From Halomonas ventosae (GTDB taxonomy: Bacteria > Pseudomonadota > Gammaproteobacteria > Pseudomonadales > Halomonadaceae), in NCBI RefSeq assembly GCF_004363555.1, contig NZ_SNZJ01000008.1:62001-126000 (forward strand): a DNA stretch of 64,000 bases. The letters are read 5' to 3'. Below are positions 22,540 through 31,975 of the stretch, in pieces (positions within the stretch are counted from its first letter, which is position 1; every line of letters begins with the position of its first letter). The translations under genes and the position numbers were made by a program. A model generated the notes under the pieces. It worked only from the letters and a program-made list of their open reading frames with translations, did not search any database and was not told the DNA's origin.

Positions 22540-23393
22540 TGCCCGTCCTTGAGCGCCTGGAGCCGTCCATACCAGGCCTTCTTCGCCCCGCCCAGCACCC
22601 GCGCCGCCACGGCGGCCGCCTGCTTGACGCCCAGCCCCTCGGCGAGCAGGGCCGACAGCAGGGCATCGGCCGCAACCGTCGAGGCGTCGGCATCGCCGCG
22701 CGGGCCGGCCCCGGCCACCATCACCACGAACTCGCCGCGCGCCTGGTCCGGGTCCTCCTCCATGCGCGCGAGCAGCTCGGTGGCGCTGCCGTCGAGGAAG
22801 GTCTCGAAGGCCTTGGTCAGCTCACGCGCCAGCACCACCCGTCGCGCCCCGAGGGTGGTGGCCAGGTCCGCCAGGGTGTCACGGATGCGGTGGGGCGACT
22901 CGTAGAACACCAGGGTCTCCTCGCGGGCCGCCAGGGCCTCCAGCCGTCCCCGCCGGGCACCGCCCTTCGCCGGCAGGAAGCCCTGGAACAGGAAGCGGTC
23001 GGTGGGCAACCCCGCCGCCGACAGGGCCGCCACCAGGGCACAGGGGCCCGGGACCGGCACGATGCGGCGCCCGCGGGCACGCAGCTCGCGCACCAGCACG
23101 AAGCCGGGGTCGCTGATCAAGGGCGTGCCGGCGTCACTGACCAGGGCGATATCCTCACCGGCGACGAGACGGGCATCCAAGGCATCGACCCGTGCGGCCT
23201 CGTTGTGCTCGTGCAGCGACAGCATCGGCCGCGACAGCCCCAGGTGTCGCAGCAGGCGGCCGCTGTGGCGGGTATCCTCGGCGGCGATCACCGCCACCTC
23301 CCCCAGCACCCGGGCGGCCCGGGGGCTCAGATCGTCCAGATTCCCAATGGGTGTGGCGACCACGTACAATGAACCGGCAAGCGTATCGGACAT
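22536..23393 (-). CDS. rsmI: 16S rRNA (cytidine1402-2'-O)-methyltransferase RsmI
   Basis: Methylates the ribose of C1402, the same nucleotide modified by RsmH, whose gene lies just beyond rnpB. It has 285 residues (E. coli 286). The tetrapyrrole-methylase fold shows in LYVVATPIGNLDDLSPRA, EDTRHSGRLLRHLG, LVSDAGTPLISDPG and PGPCALVAAL. The start MSDTLAGSLYVV is homology-based; the frame is open much further upstream over lpoA. Divergent from lpoA with 46 nt between the starts. Confidence 0.96.
   Translation of the reverse strand: MSDTLAGSLYVVATPIGNLDDLSPRAARVLGEVAVIAAEDTRHSGRLLRHLGLSRPMLSLHEHNEAARVDALDARLVAGEDIALVSDAGTPLISDPGFVLVRELRARGRRIVPVPGPCALVAALSAAGLPTDRFLFQGFLPAKGGARRGRLEALAAREETLVFYESPHRIRDTLADLATTLGARRVVLARELTKAFETFLDGSATELLARMEEDPDQARGEFVVMVAGAGPRGDADASTVAADALLSALLAEGLGVKQAAAVAARVLGGAKKAWYGRLQALKDGH
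23341..23370 (+). promoter_or_regulatory. Candidate lpoA promoter inside rsmI
   Basis: Plus strand TTCCCA, 18 nt, TACAAT, about 70 nt upstream of lpoA and inside the 5' end of the divergent rsmI. The -10 is one base from consensus; the -35 matches four of six positions. Since only 46 nt separate the two genes, a promoter inside rsmI is expected. Confidence 0.4.
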
Positions 23394-23439
23394 CTCGGCT
23401 CCCTGGGATGCTCTCGGACATGGGGACAAGGAAGGATTC

Positions 23440-25174
23440 ATGAAGATCTCGTTTCGCGGCCCGCTGGCCGCCGCGCTCACCGCGCTGCTGCTTGCGGGCT
23501 GCAGCTTCCAGCCGGGCATCATCGAGCGACAGGCCGACGGTGATCCACAGCGCCTGCTGCAGCAGGCCGAACAGCAGGAGCCAAGCCAGGCCGCCCTGTC
23601 GCGCCTGGAGGCGGCCGACATCCTAGCACGCCAGGGAAACCGCACCCAGGCACTGGAGGTCGCCAAGGAGATCGACGACAGCCGGCTGGAGCGCCAGGAC
23701 CGGGTCCGCTGGGCGCTGCTGCTCTCCGAGCTGGGGGAGGTCGAGGGGGATCCCTGGGCGGTGGTCCAGGCCGGCCAGCTGCTCGACGAGGTCGACCTGC
23801 CTCGCGCGGCCTCCCTGACCCTGCGCGAACGCCTGGGGATGGCCCTGGGCGAGGTCGACGAGCCCCGCGCCGCCGCCCGGGCCCTGATCCGGGTCCAGGC
23901 CGAGACCGAGCGCGAGGACCTCAACGACCCGATCTGGGAGCAGCTCTCCCGCCTCGACGGTGGCTCACTGACCACCCTGCGCGAGGAGGGCGGCGACCTG
24001 ACCCGGGGCTGGGTGGCCCTCGCCGAGCTGGTGCGCTCCAGCGGCGGCGACATCCAGCGGCTCTTCGCCCGCCTGGATGACTGGCGCGAGCGCCATCGCG
24101 GTCACCCGGCGGCGCGGCGCCTGCCCGGCGAGATCACCGCCCTGGGAGAGCTGCGCGGCCAGGAGGTCGACCACATCGCGGTCTTCCTTCCCGAGTCCGG
24201 GCCCCTGTCGGGCATTGCCGGGGCGATCCGCGAGGGGATCCGCACCCATCACCTCGAGGGAGTCGACAGCGGCGTTCGCCTGACCTTCCTCGACAGCAGT
24301 CACGGCGACCTGGAGGCGCTCTACCGGGAGGCCGCCGAACTCGGCGCCCAGGTGGTGGTCGGCCCGCTGGACAAGGATGCCGTCAGCGAGCTCGAACAGC
24401 GCGAGCGGGTGCCGCTGCCCACCCTGGCACTCAACTACGGCCGCGGGGAGCGCAACCGGGCCCTCGGGCTCTTCCAGTACGGCCTCTCCGCCGAGGACGA
24501 GGCGCGCCAGGCCGCCCGCCGCGCCTGGGTCGACGGCCACCGCCTGGCCTCGCTGCTGGTCCCGGACAATGACTGGGGACGCCGCGTCGGCGAGGCCTTC
24601 TGGAACGCCTGGCGCGACCAGGGAGGCGAGGTCGCCAATGCGGTCCGCTACAACCCCGAATCCTCGGCCACCGAGAGCGCCCGCCGCGCCGTGACCAACC
24701 CCCAGCCGGACATGCTCTTCCTGCTGGCCCTGCCGGAGTATGCCCGCCAGGTACCGCCAACCCTGGACTACTACTACAGCGGCGACCTGCCGATCTATGC
24801 CACCTCCCACCTCTATGAGGGCCGCCTGCAGCCCCGCCTGGATCATGACCTGGACGACGTGCTGTTCGCCGATATCCCCTGGCAGATCCCCGATGCTGCC
24901 GTGGGCGGCGTCGAGGCCCTGCCCTTCCTCGACAGCTATCGCCGGCTGCGCGAGGAGTCCGACCCCGCCATGTTCCGGCTGATGGCCATGGGCGTGGATG
25001 CCTACGAGCTGGCCACCCGCCTGCCGCAGCTGCAGGCCATCAGCGGCAGCGAGCTGTTCGGCGCCACCGGCACCCTGAGCCCCGGCGAGGATGGCCGGAT
25101 CCAGCGCCGCCTGCCCTGGGCCCGCTTCGTCAACGGCGTGCCCCAGCCCGTGCTGATCCCCGGCGTATTCGGCG

Positions 25175-25191
<17 letters not shown>
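23440..25191 (+). CDS. lpoA: Outer-membrane lipoprotein activator of PBP1A, LpoA
   Basis: 583 residues with a lipoprotein signal ending in LLLAGC (Cys21). The N-terminal domain is alpha-helical and TPR-like (about 35-240). The C-terminal domain has the periplasmic-binding-protein fold (HIAVFLPESGPLSGIAGAIREG from about 247, later MLFLLALPEYARQVPP). LpoA reaches from the outer membrane to stimulate PBP1A transpeptidation. The start MKISFRGPLAAAL has AAGGAAGGATTC upstream; the frame extends upstream through rsmI without homology. First gene of lpoA-yraN-diaA-dolP. Confidence 0.93.
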
Positions 25192-26175
<984 letters not shown>

Positions 26176-26180
26176 CCCCC

Positions 26181-26759
26181 ATGACCAGGAAGTCCCTTCT
26201 CACGCCCCTGCTGCTCACCCTCGGCCTCGGCCTTGCCGGCTGCACCACCGTGACCGGCGTCACCACTCCCGGCACCATCGACGAGAACTACGGCGAGCGT
26301 ACCTTCGGCACCCAGGTCGAGGACGAGAGCATCGAGACCAAGATCGGCCACAACCTCGGCCGCACCGATGCCCGACTGGGCGATGCCCGCATCAACGTCG
26401 ACAGCTTCAACGGCGTCGTCCTGCTCACCGGCCAGGTGCCAAGCGAGGAGCTCAAGTCGAAGGCCGAGGAGATCGCCGGCCAGGTGCGCAACGTCCGCGA
26501 GGTGCACAACGAGCTCTCCGTCGCCGCCAACCTGCCGGCCAGCCAGCGCCTCTCCGACACCTGGCTGATGACCCGAATCCGTACCAGCCTCGCGGCCAAC
26601 GAGGAGATCGACTCCGGGCGCATCCGGGTGGTCGTCGAGAACAACAGCGTCTACCTGATGGGCATCGTCACCCGCAACGAGGCGGAACGCATCGTCCAGG
26701 CCGTGTCGGGCGCCGGGGGCATGCAGCGTATCGTCAAGGTCTTCGACTACCTGGACTGA
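26181..26759 (+). CDS. dolP: Outer-membrane BON-domain lipoprotein DolP (YraP)
   Basis: 192 residues with lipoprotein signal LGLGLAGC (Cys21) and two BON domains (about 48-113 and 125-190), each with the VNSFNGVVLLTG / VENNSVYLMGIVT type strand. DolP binds anionic phospholipids at division sites and helps outer-membrane integrity. It lies 5 nt after diaA and ends the operon, followed by a strong hairpin. Confidence 0.93.
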   Translation: MTRKSLLTPLLLTLGLGLAGCTTVTGVTTPGTIDENYGERTFGTQVEDESIETKIGHNLGRTDARLGDARINVDSFNGVVLLTGQVPSEELKSKAEEIAGQVRNVREVHNELSVAANLPASQRLSDTWLMTRIRTSLAANEEIDSGRIRVVVENNSVYLMGIVTRNEAERIVQAVSGAGGMQRIVKVFDYLD

Positions 26760-26776
26760 GCCCCTCCCCGAACGCG

Positions 26777-26804
26777 AGACGGCAGGCCAATGGGCCTGCC
26801 GTCT
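26777..26804. terminator. Hairpin terminator between dolP and sspB
   Basis: Perfect 12-bp stem AGACGGCAGGCC / GGCCTGCCGTCT with a 4-nt loop AATG, placed between convergent dolP and sspB. The following T-run is weak (TGCGTC), so efficiency is uncertain. Confidence 0.65.
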
Positions 26805-26861
26805 TGCGTCGATGAACCGCCTTCCGCCTTCGGGGAACGCGGCTAGCCGGTCACTGCCGGA

Positions 26862-27317
26862 TCACTTGATGACCCGCAGCGAGGGGCGCCCCTTGCGCGG
26901 CGGTGCCTCGTCACCCGGCTCCTCGTCCTGCGGGGCGTCATCGGCACTTTCCACCTCATTGAGGTGGGACTCCTTCTCGCCGGCCTCGTCGGCCCCGGCC
27001 GGAATCACCGGCTCATGACCGAACACCATGCCCACGCCGTTCTCCCGGGCGTAGATCGCGATCAGTGCCTCGATGGGCACCATCACCTGCATGGGGCGGC
27101 CGCCGAAGCGCGCCGAGAAGCTCACCGCCTCATCCTCCATGGCGAAGTCACGCACGGCGGTGGGCGCCAGGTTCAGAACGATCTGGCCGTTCTGCACGAA
27201 CTGGCGGGGCACCTCGACGCCCGCCTGCTCGGCATCGACGACGATGTAGGGGGTCAGGTCGTTGTCCAGCAGCCACTGGTAAAGGGCCCTGGCAATATAG
27301 GGACGGCTCGATAGCAT
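26862..27317 (-). CDS. sspB: ClpXP protease specificity-enhancing factor SspB
   Basis: 151-residue adaptor that delivers ssrA-tagged proteins and RseA-type substrates to ClpXP. The N-terminal substrate-binding domain (SRPYIARALYQWLLDNDLTPYI, VLNLAPTAV) is followed by an acidic flexible linker and the ClpX-binding tail GRPSLRVIK. Start MLSSRPYIAR by alignment. It follows sspA by 47 nt, the usual sspAB operon. Confidence 0.96.
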   Translation of the reverse strand: MLSSRPYIARALYQWLLDNDLTPYIVVDAEQAGVEVPRQFVQNGQIVLNLAPTAVRDFAMEDEAVSFSARFGGRPMQVMVPIEALIAIYARENGVGMVFGHEPVIPAGADEAGEKESHLNEVESADDAPQDEEPGDEAPPRKGRPSLRVIK

Positions 27318-27364
27318 CGCTTGGCCCTCCTGGGTCGGGGACCCGGTCTGCACCGGATCGGAGT

Positions 27365-27991
27365 TCAGGCGCGCATCTCGCGCTCGCTTTCGCTGAGGGC
27401 TGCCTTGAAGCCATCGCGGTCGAACAGGCGCTCCATGTAGCCCATCAGCGGCTTGACCTGCTTCTCGGGCAGCTCGATGCCCAGCACCGGCAGGCGCCAG
27501 AGGATCGGAGCCAGGCAGCAGTCCACCAGAGTGAACTCCTCGCTCATGAAGTAGGGCATGTCCTCGAAGATCGGCGAGATGCCGACCAGGCTCTCACGCA
27601 GCTCCTTGCGGGCCTTCTCGGCGTCCTTCTTCGCGCCACGCTGGATCTGCTCGACCAGCGGACACCACTCGCGCTCGATACGGTGCATCCACAGGCGGCT
27701 CTTGGCGCGCGCCACGGGATAGACGGGCAGCAGCGGCGGGTGCGGGAAGCGCTCGTCGAGGTACTCCATCATCACCTTGGACTCGTAGAGCACCAGGTCG
27801 CGGTCGAGCAGCGTGGGCACGCTGTTGTAGGGGTTGAGGTCGGCGAGTTCCTCGGGGTGCTGCTCGTCGGTCACCTCGACGATATCGACGGCCACGCCCT
27901 TCTCGGCGAGCACGATTCGCACACGATGACTGAAATGGTCATCCCCTCCGGAGTAGAAGATCATCGACGACCGCTTGGCCACTACACCCAT
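27365..27991 (-). CDS. sspA: Stringent starvation protein A
   Basis: 208-residue glutathione-transferase-fold protein that binds RNA polymerase and affects stationary-phase and acid-stress expression. Seen: [21 protein letters not shown], the thioredoxin-like [19 protein letters not shown], and the C-terminal helical domain with [19 protein letters not shown] lies upstream of the ATG. First gene of sspAB, downstream of petC on the same strand. Confidence 0.96.
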   Translation of the reverse strand: MGVVAKRSSMIFYSGGDDHFSHRVRIVLAEKGVAVDIVEVTDEQHPEELADLNPYNSVPTLLDRDLVLYESKVMMEYLDERFPHPPLLPVYPVARAKSRLWMHRIEREWCPLVEQIQRGAKKDAEKARKELRESLVGISPIFEDMPYFMSEEFTLVDCCLAPILWRLPVLGIELPEKQVKPLMGYMERLFDRDGFKAALSESEREMRA

Positions 27992-28021
27992 GTAACAATC
28001 CTCGCATCAGTTCGTGCCGAG

Positions 28022-28030
28022 ATGATAACA
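28022..28030 (-). promoter_or_regulatory. Extended -10 promoter element for sspAB
   Basis: Minus strand TGTTATCAT, an extended -10 (TGn plus TATCAT), about 31 nt upstream of the sspA ATG and after the hairpin that closes the pet operon. No good -35 is visible, which is tolerated with TGn. Confidence 0.45.
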
Positions 28031-28080
28031 CGACCGGCCCCGCCTTGAGGGCCATCGTGCCGCCCGGTATCGGGCAGAGA

Positions 28081-28120
28081 CCACGAGGGGCGCATGGCCC
28101 TCGACCATGCGCCCCCGTGG
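28081..28120. terminator. Long hairpin after petC
   Basis: Sixteen base pairs: CCACG-(A bulge)-GGGGCGCATGG pairs with CCATGCGCCCCCGTGG around a 7-nt loop. It begins 18 nt after the petC stop in the direction of transcription. No U-tract follows, so it may act as a 3' stabiliser or weak terminator between petABC and sspAB. Confidence 0.5.
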
Positions 28121-28138
28121 ATGTCCGTCGCAGACGGA

Positions 28139-28906
28139 TCAGTGGACGTCGCGCCAGTACTCGCGCTTGAGCAGGTAGGAGATGACCCCGAAGATGAAGA
28201 TGAAGATCAGCACCTTCGGTCCCAGCGACTGCGCCTGCAGCTTGGACGGCTCACCCACGTAGGCGAGGAAGTTGGTGAGGTCGTAGACCGCCTCCTCGAA
28301 CTCCGCCGGCTCCATCTCGCCCGGCTGGGTGATCTGCAGCGTCTCGCAGGACTGGTACTTGCCGGTCAGGGGATCGAGCTCGGCCCCCTCGACCGGCTGG
28401 TCCGTCTCGGCGCACACCTTCTCCTGCACCCCCTGCAGCGGCTCCAGCACGTTGGGCATGGCCACCAGCGGGAAGACCGCGTTGTTGACGCCGGTGCCGG
28501 TGCTGGGATCCTTGTAGAAGGAGAGCAGGTAAGAGTAGATCCAGTCGTTGCCGCGCAGCCGCGACTCTAGGGTCAGATCGGGCGGCGGGGCACCGAACCA
28601 GGCCTCGGCGTCACCGCTGTCCATGGCGATGTGCATCTGGTCGTTGAAGGCCAGGTCCGAGGAGAAGATCAGGTTCTCCTCGACGAGGTCCTGGGGGATG
28701 TTCAGGTCCTCGGCGGCACGCGCGAACCGCTGGTGCTCCAGGGAGTGGCACCCCATGCAGTAGTTGACATAGAGCTTCATGCCGTTCTGCAGCGAGGCCT
28801 TGTCCTCGAGGTCGGGCTCCATGGAGTAGGGGACGCTCGCGCCCCCCGCGGCCATCGCCGTGACGGGCACCAGCGCGAAGAGCAGTGCGAACAGTTGCTT
28901 TTTCAT
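28139..28906 (-). CDS. petC: Cytochrome c1 of the bc1 complex
   Basis: 255 residues. Sec signal peptide (MKKQLFALLFALVPVTAMAA), haem-binding CMGCHS near residue 50, candidate axial Met in LVAMPNV, and a C-terminal membrane anchor (VLIFIFIFGVISYLL). It carries electrons from the Rieske centre to soluble cytochrome c in the ubiquinol:cytochrome c reductase complex. Its ATG shares one base with the petB stop (TAATG). Confidence 0.97.
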   Translation of the reverse strand: MKKQLFALLFALVPVTAMAAGGASVPYSMEPDLEDKASLQNGMKLYVNYCMGCHSLEHQRFARAAEDLNIPQDLVEENLIFSSDLAFNDQMHIAMDSGDAEAWFGAPPPDLTLESRLRGNDWIYSYLLSFYKDPSTGTGVNNAVFPLVAMPNVLEPLQGVQEKVCAETDQPVEGAELDPLTGKYQSCETLQITQPGEMEPAEFEEAVYDLTNFLAYVGEPSKLQAQSLGPKVLIFIFIFGVISYLLKREYWRDVH

Positions 28907-30165
28907 TAGCCAGTCACCCTTTCCGGAACGGGTTTGGTCTTCTCCAGCCGGGTATAGAACGGCATCAGCAGGAAGAAGGCGAAGTAGATGACGGTGCACA
29001 CCTGGGACAGGATGGTGCGCCCCTCGGTGACCGGCAGTACCCCGAGCACGCCCAGGATGACGAAGCTGATCGCGAACAGTGCCAGCATCATCTTGGACAT
29101 CCAGCCCTTGTAGCGCATCGAGCGCACCGGGCTGCGGTCGAGCCAGGGCAGCACGAAGAGCACCGCGATGGCCGCGCCCATGCAGATCACGCCGAGGAAC
29201 TTGGCGTCGAGGCCGAACAGCGAGAAGGTGATGGCGCGCAGGATCGCGTAGAAGGGCGTGAAGTACCATACCGGCGCGATGTGATCCGGGGTCTTGAGCG
29301 GGTTGGCCGGCTCGAAGTTGGGCTTCTCGAGGAAGTAGCCCCCACCCTCCGGGAAGTAGAAGATCACCACGCAGAAGACGAACAGGAACACCGCCACGCC
29401 GACCAGGTCCTTCACCGTGTAGTACGGATGGAAGGGGATGCCGTCCAGCGGCTTGCCGCTCTCGTCCTTCTTCTTCTTGATGTCGATGCCGTCGGGGTTG
29501 TTGGAGCCGACTTCATGCAGGGCGATGATGTGCAGCACCACCAGCGCCAGGATCACGATGGGCAGCGCCACCACGTGCAAGGCGAAGAAGCGGTTGAGCG
29601 TGATGCCGGAGATCAGGAAGTCACCGCGAATCCACTGGGTCAGGTCGGGCCCGATCACCGGGATCGCCGAGAAGAGCGAGATGATGACCTGGGCGCCCCA
29701 GTAGGACATCTGGCCCCAGGGCAGCAGGTAGCCCATGAAGGCCTCGGCCATCAACGCCAGGTAGATGGCCATGCCGAAGATCCACACCAGCTCGCGGGGC
29801 GCCTTGTAGGAGCCGTAGAGCAGGCCGCGGAACATGTGCAGGTAGACGACCACGAAGAAGGCCGTCGCGCCGGTGGAGTGCATGTAGCGGATCAGCCAGC
29901 CGTACTCCACGTCGCGCATGATGTACTCCACCGAGGCGAAGGCGCCCTCGGCGGAGGGGTTGTAGCTCATGGTCAGCCAGACACCGGTGAGGATCTGGTT
30001 GACCAGTACCAGCAGCGCCAGGGACCCGAAGAAGTACCAGAAGTTGAAGTTCTTCGGCGCGTAGTACTTCGCCATGTGGTCCTGCCACATCTGGGTGGCC
30101 GGGAAGCGGTCATCGACCCAGCGCATCAAGCCGCGCTCCGCCTTGACTTTGTTCGGGTTACCCAT
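28906..30165 (-). CDS. petB: Cytochrome b of the bc1 complex
   Basis: 419 residues with eight membrane helices and paired histidines for the two b haems (e.g. HMFRGLLYGSYKAPRE and ALHVVALPIVILALVVLHI). The ubiquinol-site motif reads PVWY (DHIAPVWYFTPFYAIL), the variant I know from gammaproteobacteria in place of PEWY. An inserted Lys-rich loop (KKKKDESGKPLDG) lies between helices. Start and stop overlap petA and petC by one base. Confidence 0.98.
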   Translation of the reverse strand: MGNPNKVKAERGLMRWVDDRFPATQMWQDHMAKYYAPKNFNFWYFFGSLALLVLVNQILTGVWLTMSYNPSAEGAFASVEYIMRDVEYGWLIRYMHSTGATAFFVVVYLHMFRGLLYGSYKAPRELVWIFGMAIYLALMAEAFMGYLLPWGQMSYWGAQVIISLFSAIPVIGPDLTQWIRGDFLISGITLNRFFALHVVALPIVILALVVLHIIALHEVGSNNPDGIDIKKKKDESGKPLDGIPFHPYYTVKDLVGVAVFLFVFCVVIFYFPEGGGYFLEKPNFEPANPLKTPDHIAPVWYFTPFYAILRAITFSLFGLDAKFLGVICMGAAIAVLFVLPWLDRSPVRSMRYKGWMSKMMLALFAISFVILGVLGVLPVTEGRTILSQVCTVIYFAFFLLMPFYTRLEKTKPVPERVTG

Positions 30166-30764
30166 CAGGCAGTCTCCTCATCTTCGCCGACCGTGATCAG
30201 CACGTCGCTGTCGAAGCGGTAAGGGGGGACCTCGAGGTTGGTCGGGGCCGGCACGTTGCGGAACACCCGACCGGCCAGGTCGAAGCGCGAGCCGTGGCAC
30301 GGGCAGAAGAAGCCGCCCGGCCAGTCGTCGGTCCCCACGCCCTCGGCATCCGGCTCGGGGCGATAGAGCGGCGAGCAGCCCAGGTGGGTGCAGATACCGA
30401 CGATCACGCCGATCTCGGGCTTGATGGAGCGCAGCGGGCCCTCGATGTAGGCGGGCTGCTGGGGCACCTCGGACTGCGGGTCGGCCAGGCGCGAGGCATC
30501 GAAGCCCTCCGTGCGCTCGATCATCTCCGGCGTGCGGTTGATGATCCATACCGGCTTGCCCCGCCACTCGACCGTCATGCGCTGCCCGGGTTCGAGCTTC
30601 GACACGTCGGCCTGGACGGGGGCACCCGCCGCTCTTGCCCTGGCACTAGGCTGCCAGGAAGCCACAAAGGGGACCGCAACCCCGACGGCACCCACCGCAC
30701 CCACGACGGTGGTGGCACCTACGAGGAAACGGCGCCGACCCTTGTTTACGCCGTTATCTGCCAT
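30165..30764 (-). CDS. petA: Rieske iron-sulfur subunit of the bc1 complex
   Basis: 199 residues. The N-terminus has a twin-arginine-like RRRFLVGATTVVGAVGAVGVAVP segment serving as Tat signal and membrane anchor. The 2Fe-2S ligands are in CTHLGC and CPCHGS. It oxidises ubiquinol and passes electrons to cytochrome c1. First gene of petABC; the stop overlaps the petB ATG (TGATG). Confidence 0.97.
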   Translation of the reverse strand: MADNGVNKGRRRFLVGATTVVGAVGAVGVAVPFVASWQPSARARAAGAPVQADVSKLEPGQRMTVEWRGKPVWIINRTPEMIERTEGFDASRLADPQSEVPQQPAYIEGPLRSIKPEIGVIVGICTHLGCSPLYRPEPDAEGVGTDDWPGGFFCPCHGSRFDLAGRVFRNVPAPTNLEVPPYRFDSDVLITVGEDEETA

Positions 30765-30846
30765 TTTCAGGTTTCTCCCATCAGCTTACCCGCTGTTCCA
30801 TCACGGGCAGTGAATCCCCCGCGACCACGGATACCAAATGCAGTGT

Positions 30847-30875
30847 ATGGTAAAAAATCGTGTCGCCCCGCACAA
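30847..30875 (-). promoter_or_regulatory. Candidate promoter for petABC
   Basis: Minus strand TTGTGC, 17 nt, TACCAT, in the gap between the rpsI terminator and petA. The -35 matches TTG plus C at position 5, the -10 matches four of six. It lies about 80 nt upstream of the petA ATG. Other AT-rich hexamers nearby could serve instead. Confidence 0.35.
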
Positions 30876-30930
30876 GGAAAGGTTCCCAGAGCAAGCGGGA
30901 AACCTGACGACAAATTCTTGATCCAGAACA

Positions 30931-30961
30931 AAAAACGCCCAGGTCACTGGACCTGGGCGTT
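30931..30961 (-). terminator. Rho-independent terminator of rplM-rpsI
   Basis: Twelve-bp stem AACGCCCAGGTC / GACCTGGGCGTT with a 4-nt loop; on the minus strand it runs into TTTTTTG. It starts about 23 nt after the rpsI stop. Confidence 0.85.
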
Positions 30962-30984
30962 TTCGTGCGGCAATACGAGGCGTA

Positions 30985-31374
30985 TCAGCGCTTGGAGAAC
31001 TGCGGGCGACGACGCGCCTTGCGCAGGCCGACCTTCTTGCGCTCGACCTGGCGGGCGTCACGGGTGACGTAGCCCGCCTCGCGCAGCTGGCCGCGGAAGT
31101 CCTCGTTGTAGTCCATCAGGGCACGGGTGATGCCGTGACGGATGGCGCCGGCCTGGGCCGAGCCACCACCGCCCTTGACGGTGACGTAGACGTCGAACTG
31201 GCCGAGGGTATCGGTCAGCTCCAGCGGCTGGCGAACCACCATGCGGCCCGTGACGCGACCGAAGTACTGGTCCAGCTCACGGCTGTTGACGGTGATCTTG
31301 CCGGTGCCCGGCTTCAGGAAGACGCGGGCGGTAGAGGTCTTGCGGCGCCCGGTACCGTAATACTGCTGTGTCAT
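30985..31374 (-). CDS. rpsI: 30S ribosomal protein S9
   Basis: 129 residues. Typical start [21 protein letters not shown] and the highly basic C-terminal tail [17 protein letters not shown] that reaches the P-site tRNA. It lies 13 nt after rplM, the universal L13-S9 pair. Confidence 0.98.
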   Translation of the reverse strand: MTQQYYGTGRRKTSTARVFLKPGTGKITVNSRELDQYFGRVTGRMVVRQPLELTDTLGQFDVYVTVKGGGGSAQAGAIRHGITRALMDYNEDFRGQLREAGYVTRDARQVERKKVGLRKARRRPQFSKR

Positions 31375-31387
31375 GGCGAAGACTCCC

Positions 31388-31816
31388 TCAGATGTTCAGT
31401 GCTTGCGGCTGCTGGGCAGCGTGCGGATGCTCGGTGCCGGCGTAGACCTTGAGCTTCGAGTACATGGCACGGCCCAGGGGACCCTTCGGCAGCATGCCCT
31501 TGACGGCGGACTCGATGACACGCTCCGGCGCGTGGGCGATCATCTTCTCGAAATTCATGGAGCGCAGGCCACCCGGGTAGCCGGTATGGCGGTAGTAGGT
31601 CTTGGCACTGGCCTTGTTGCCGGTGACATGGACCTTCTCGGCGTTGATCACGACGATATAGTCACCGGTATCCACGTGCGGGGTATATTCCGGCTTGTGC
31701 TTGCCGCGCAGGCGGCGAGCGATCTCGGTGGCCAGGCGGCCGAGCGTCTTGTCCGCAGCGTCGACGACGAACCAGTCGCGCTGGACTGACTGCGGTTTGG
31801 CAGTGAACGTCTTCAT
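31388..31816 (-). CDS. rplM: 50S ribosomal protein L13
   Basis: 142 residues, same length as E. coli. Seen: [83 protein letters not shown] precedes the ATG. In E. coli L13 represses its own operon through the mRNA leader; the leader here has two hairpins that could serve this (inference). Confidence 0.98.
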   Translation of the reverse strand: MKTFTAKPQSVQRDWFVVDAADKTLGRLATEIARRLRGKHKPEYTPHVDTGDYIVVINAEKVHVTGNKASAKTYYRHTGYPGGLRSMNFEKMIAHAPERVIESAVKGMLPKGPLGRAMYSKLKVYAGTEHPHAAQQPQALNI

Positions 31817-31888
31817 GGATGAATCACCATTTGATGTATTGGGTTCTGCCGCCGGGCGTCCGGCATGGAACCATCCCTATTCTTCTTG

Positions 31889-31914
31889 GTTGCCTGCCCC
31901 GGAGGGAAGGCAAC
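31889..31914 (-). promoter_or_regulatory. Leader hairpin upstream of rplM
   Basis: Minus strand GTTGCCT ... AGGCAAC, a 7-bp stem around a C/G-rich 12-nt loop, in the about 110-nt leader between the -10 box and rplM. A second small hairpin (GCCGG-ACGC-CCGGC) lies nearer the start codon. A plausible place for L13 autoregulation. Confidence 0.4.
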
Positions 31915-31930
31915 AGTCGAGCGAGCGCGC

Positions 31931-31936
31931 ATTCTA
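31931..31936 (-). promoter_or_regulatory. rplM promoter -10 with GC-rich discriminator
   Basis: Minus strand TAGAAT followed at once by GCGCGC. A GC-rich discriminator is typical of ribosomal promoters inhibited by ppGpp/DksA. The -35 is poorly defined. Confidence 0.5.
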
Positions 31937-31975
31937 CACGAGCCGACCCCCTCGGGGAAAGGGGCAGCATCGCCC

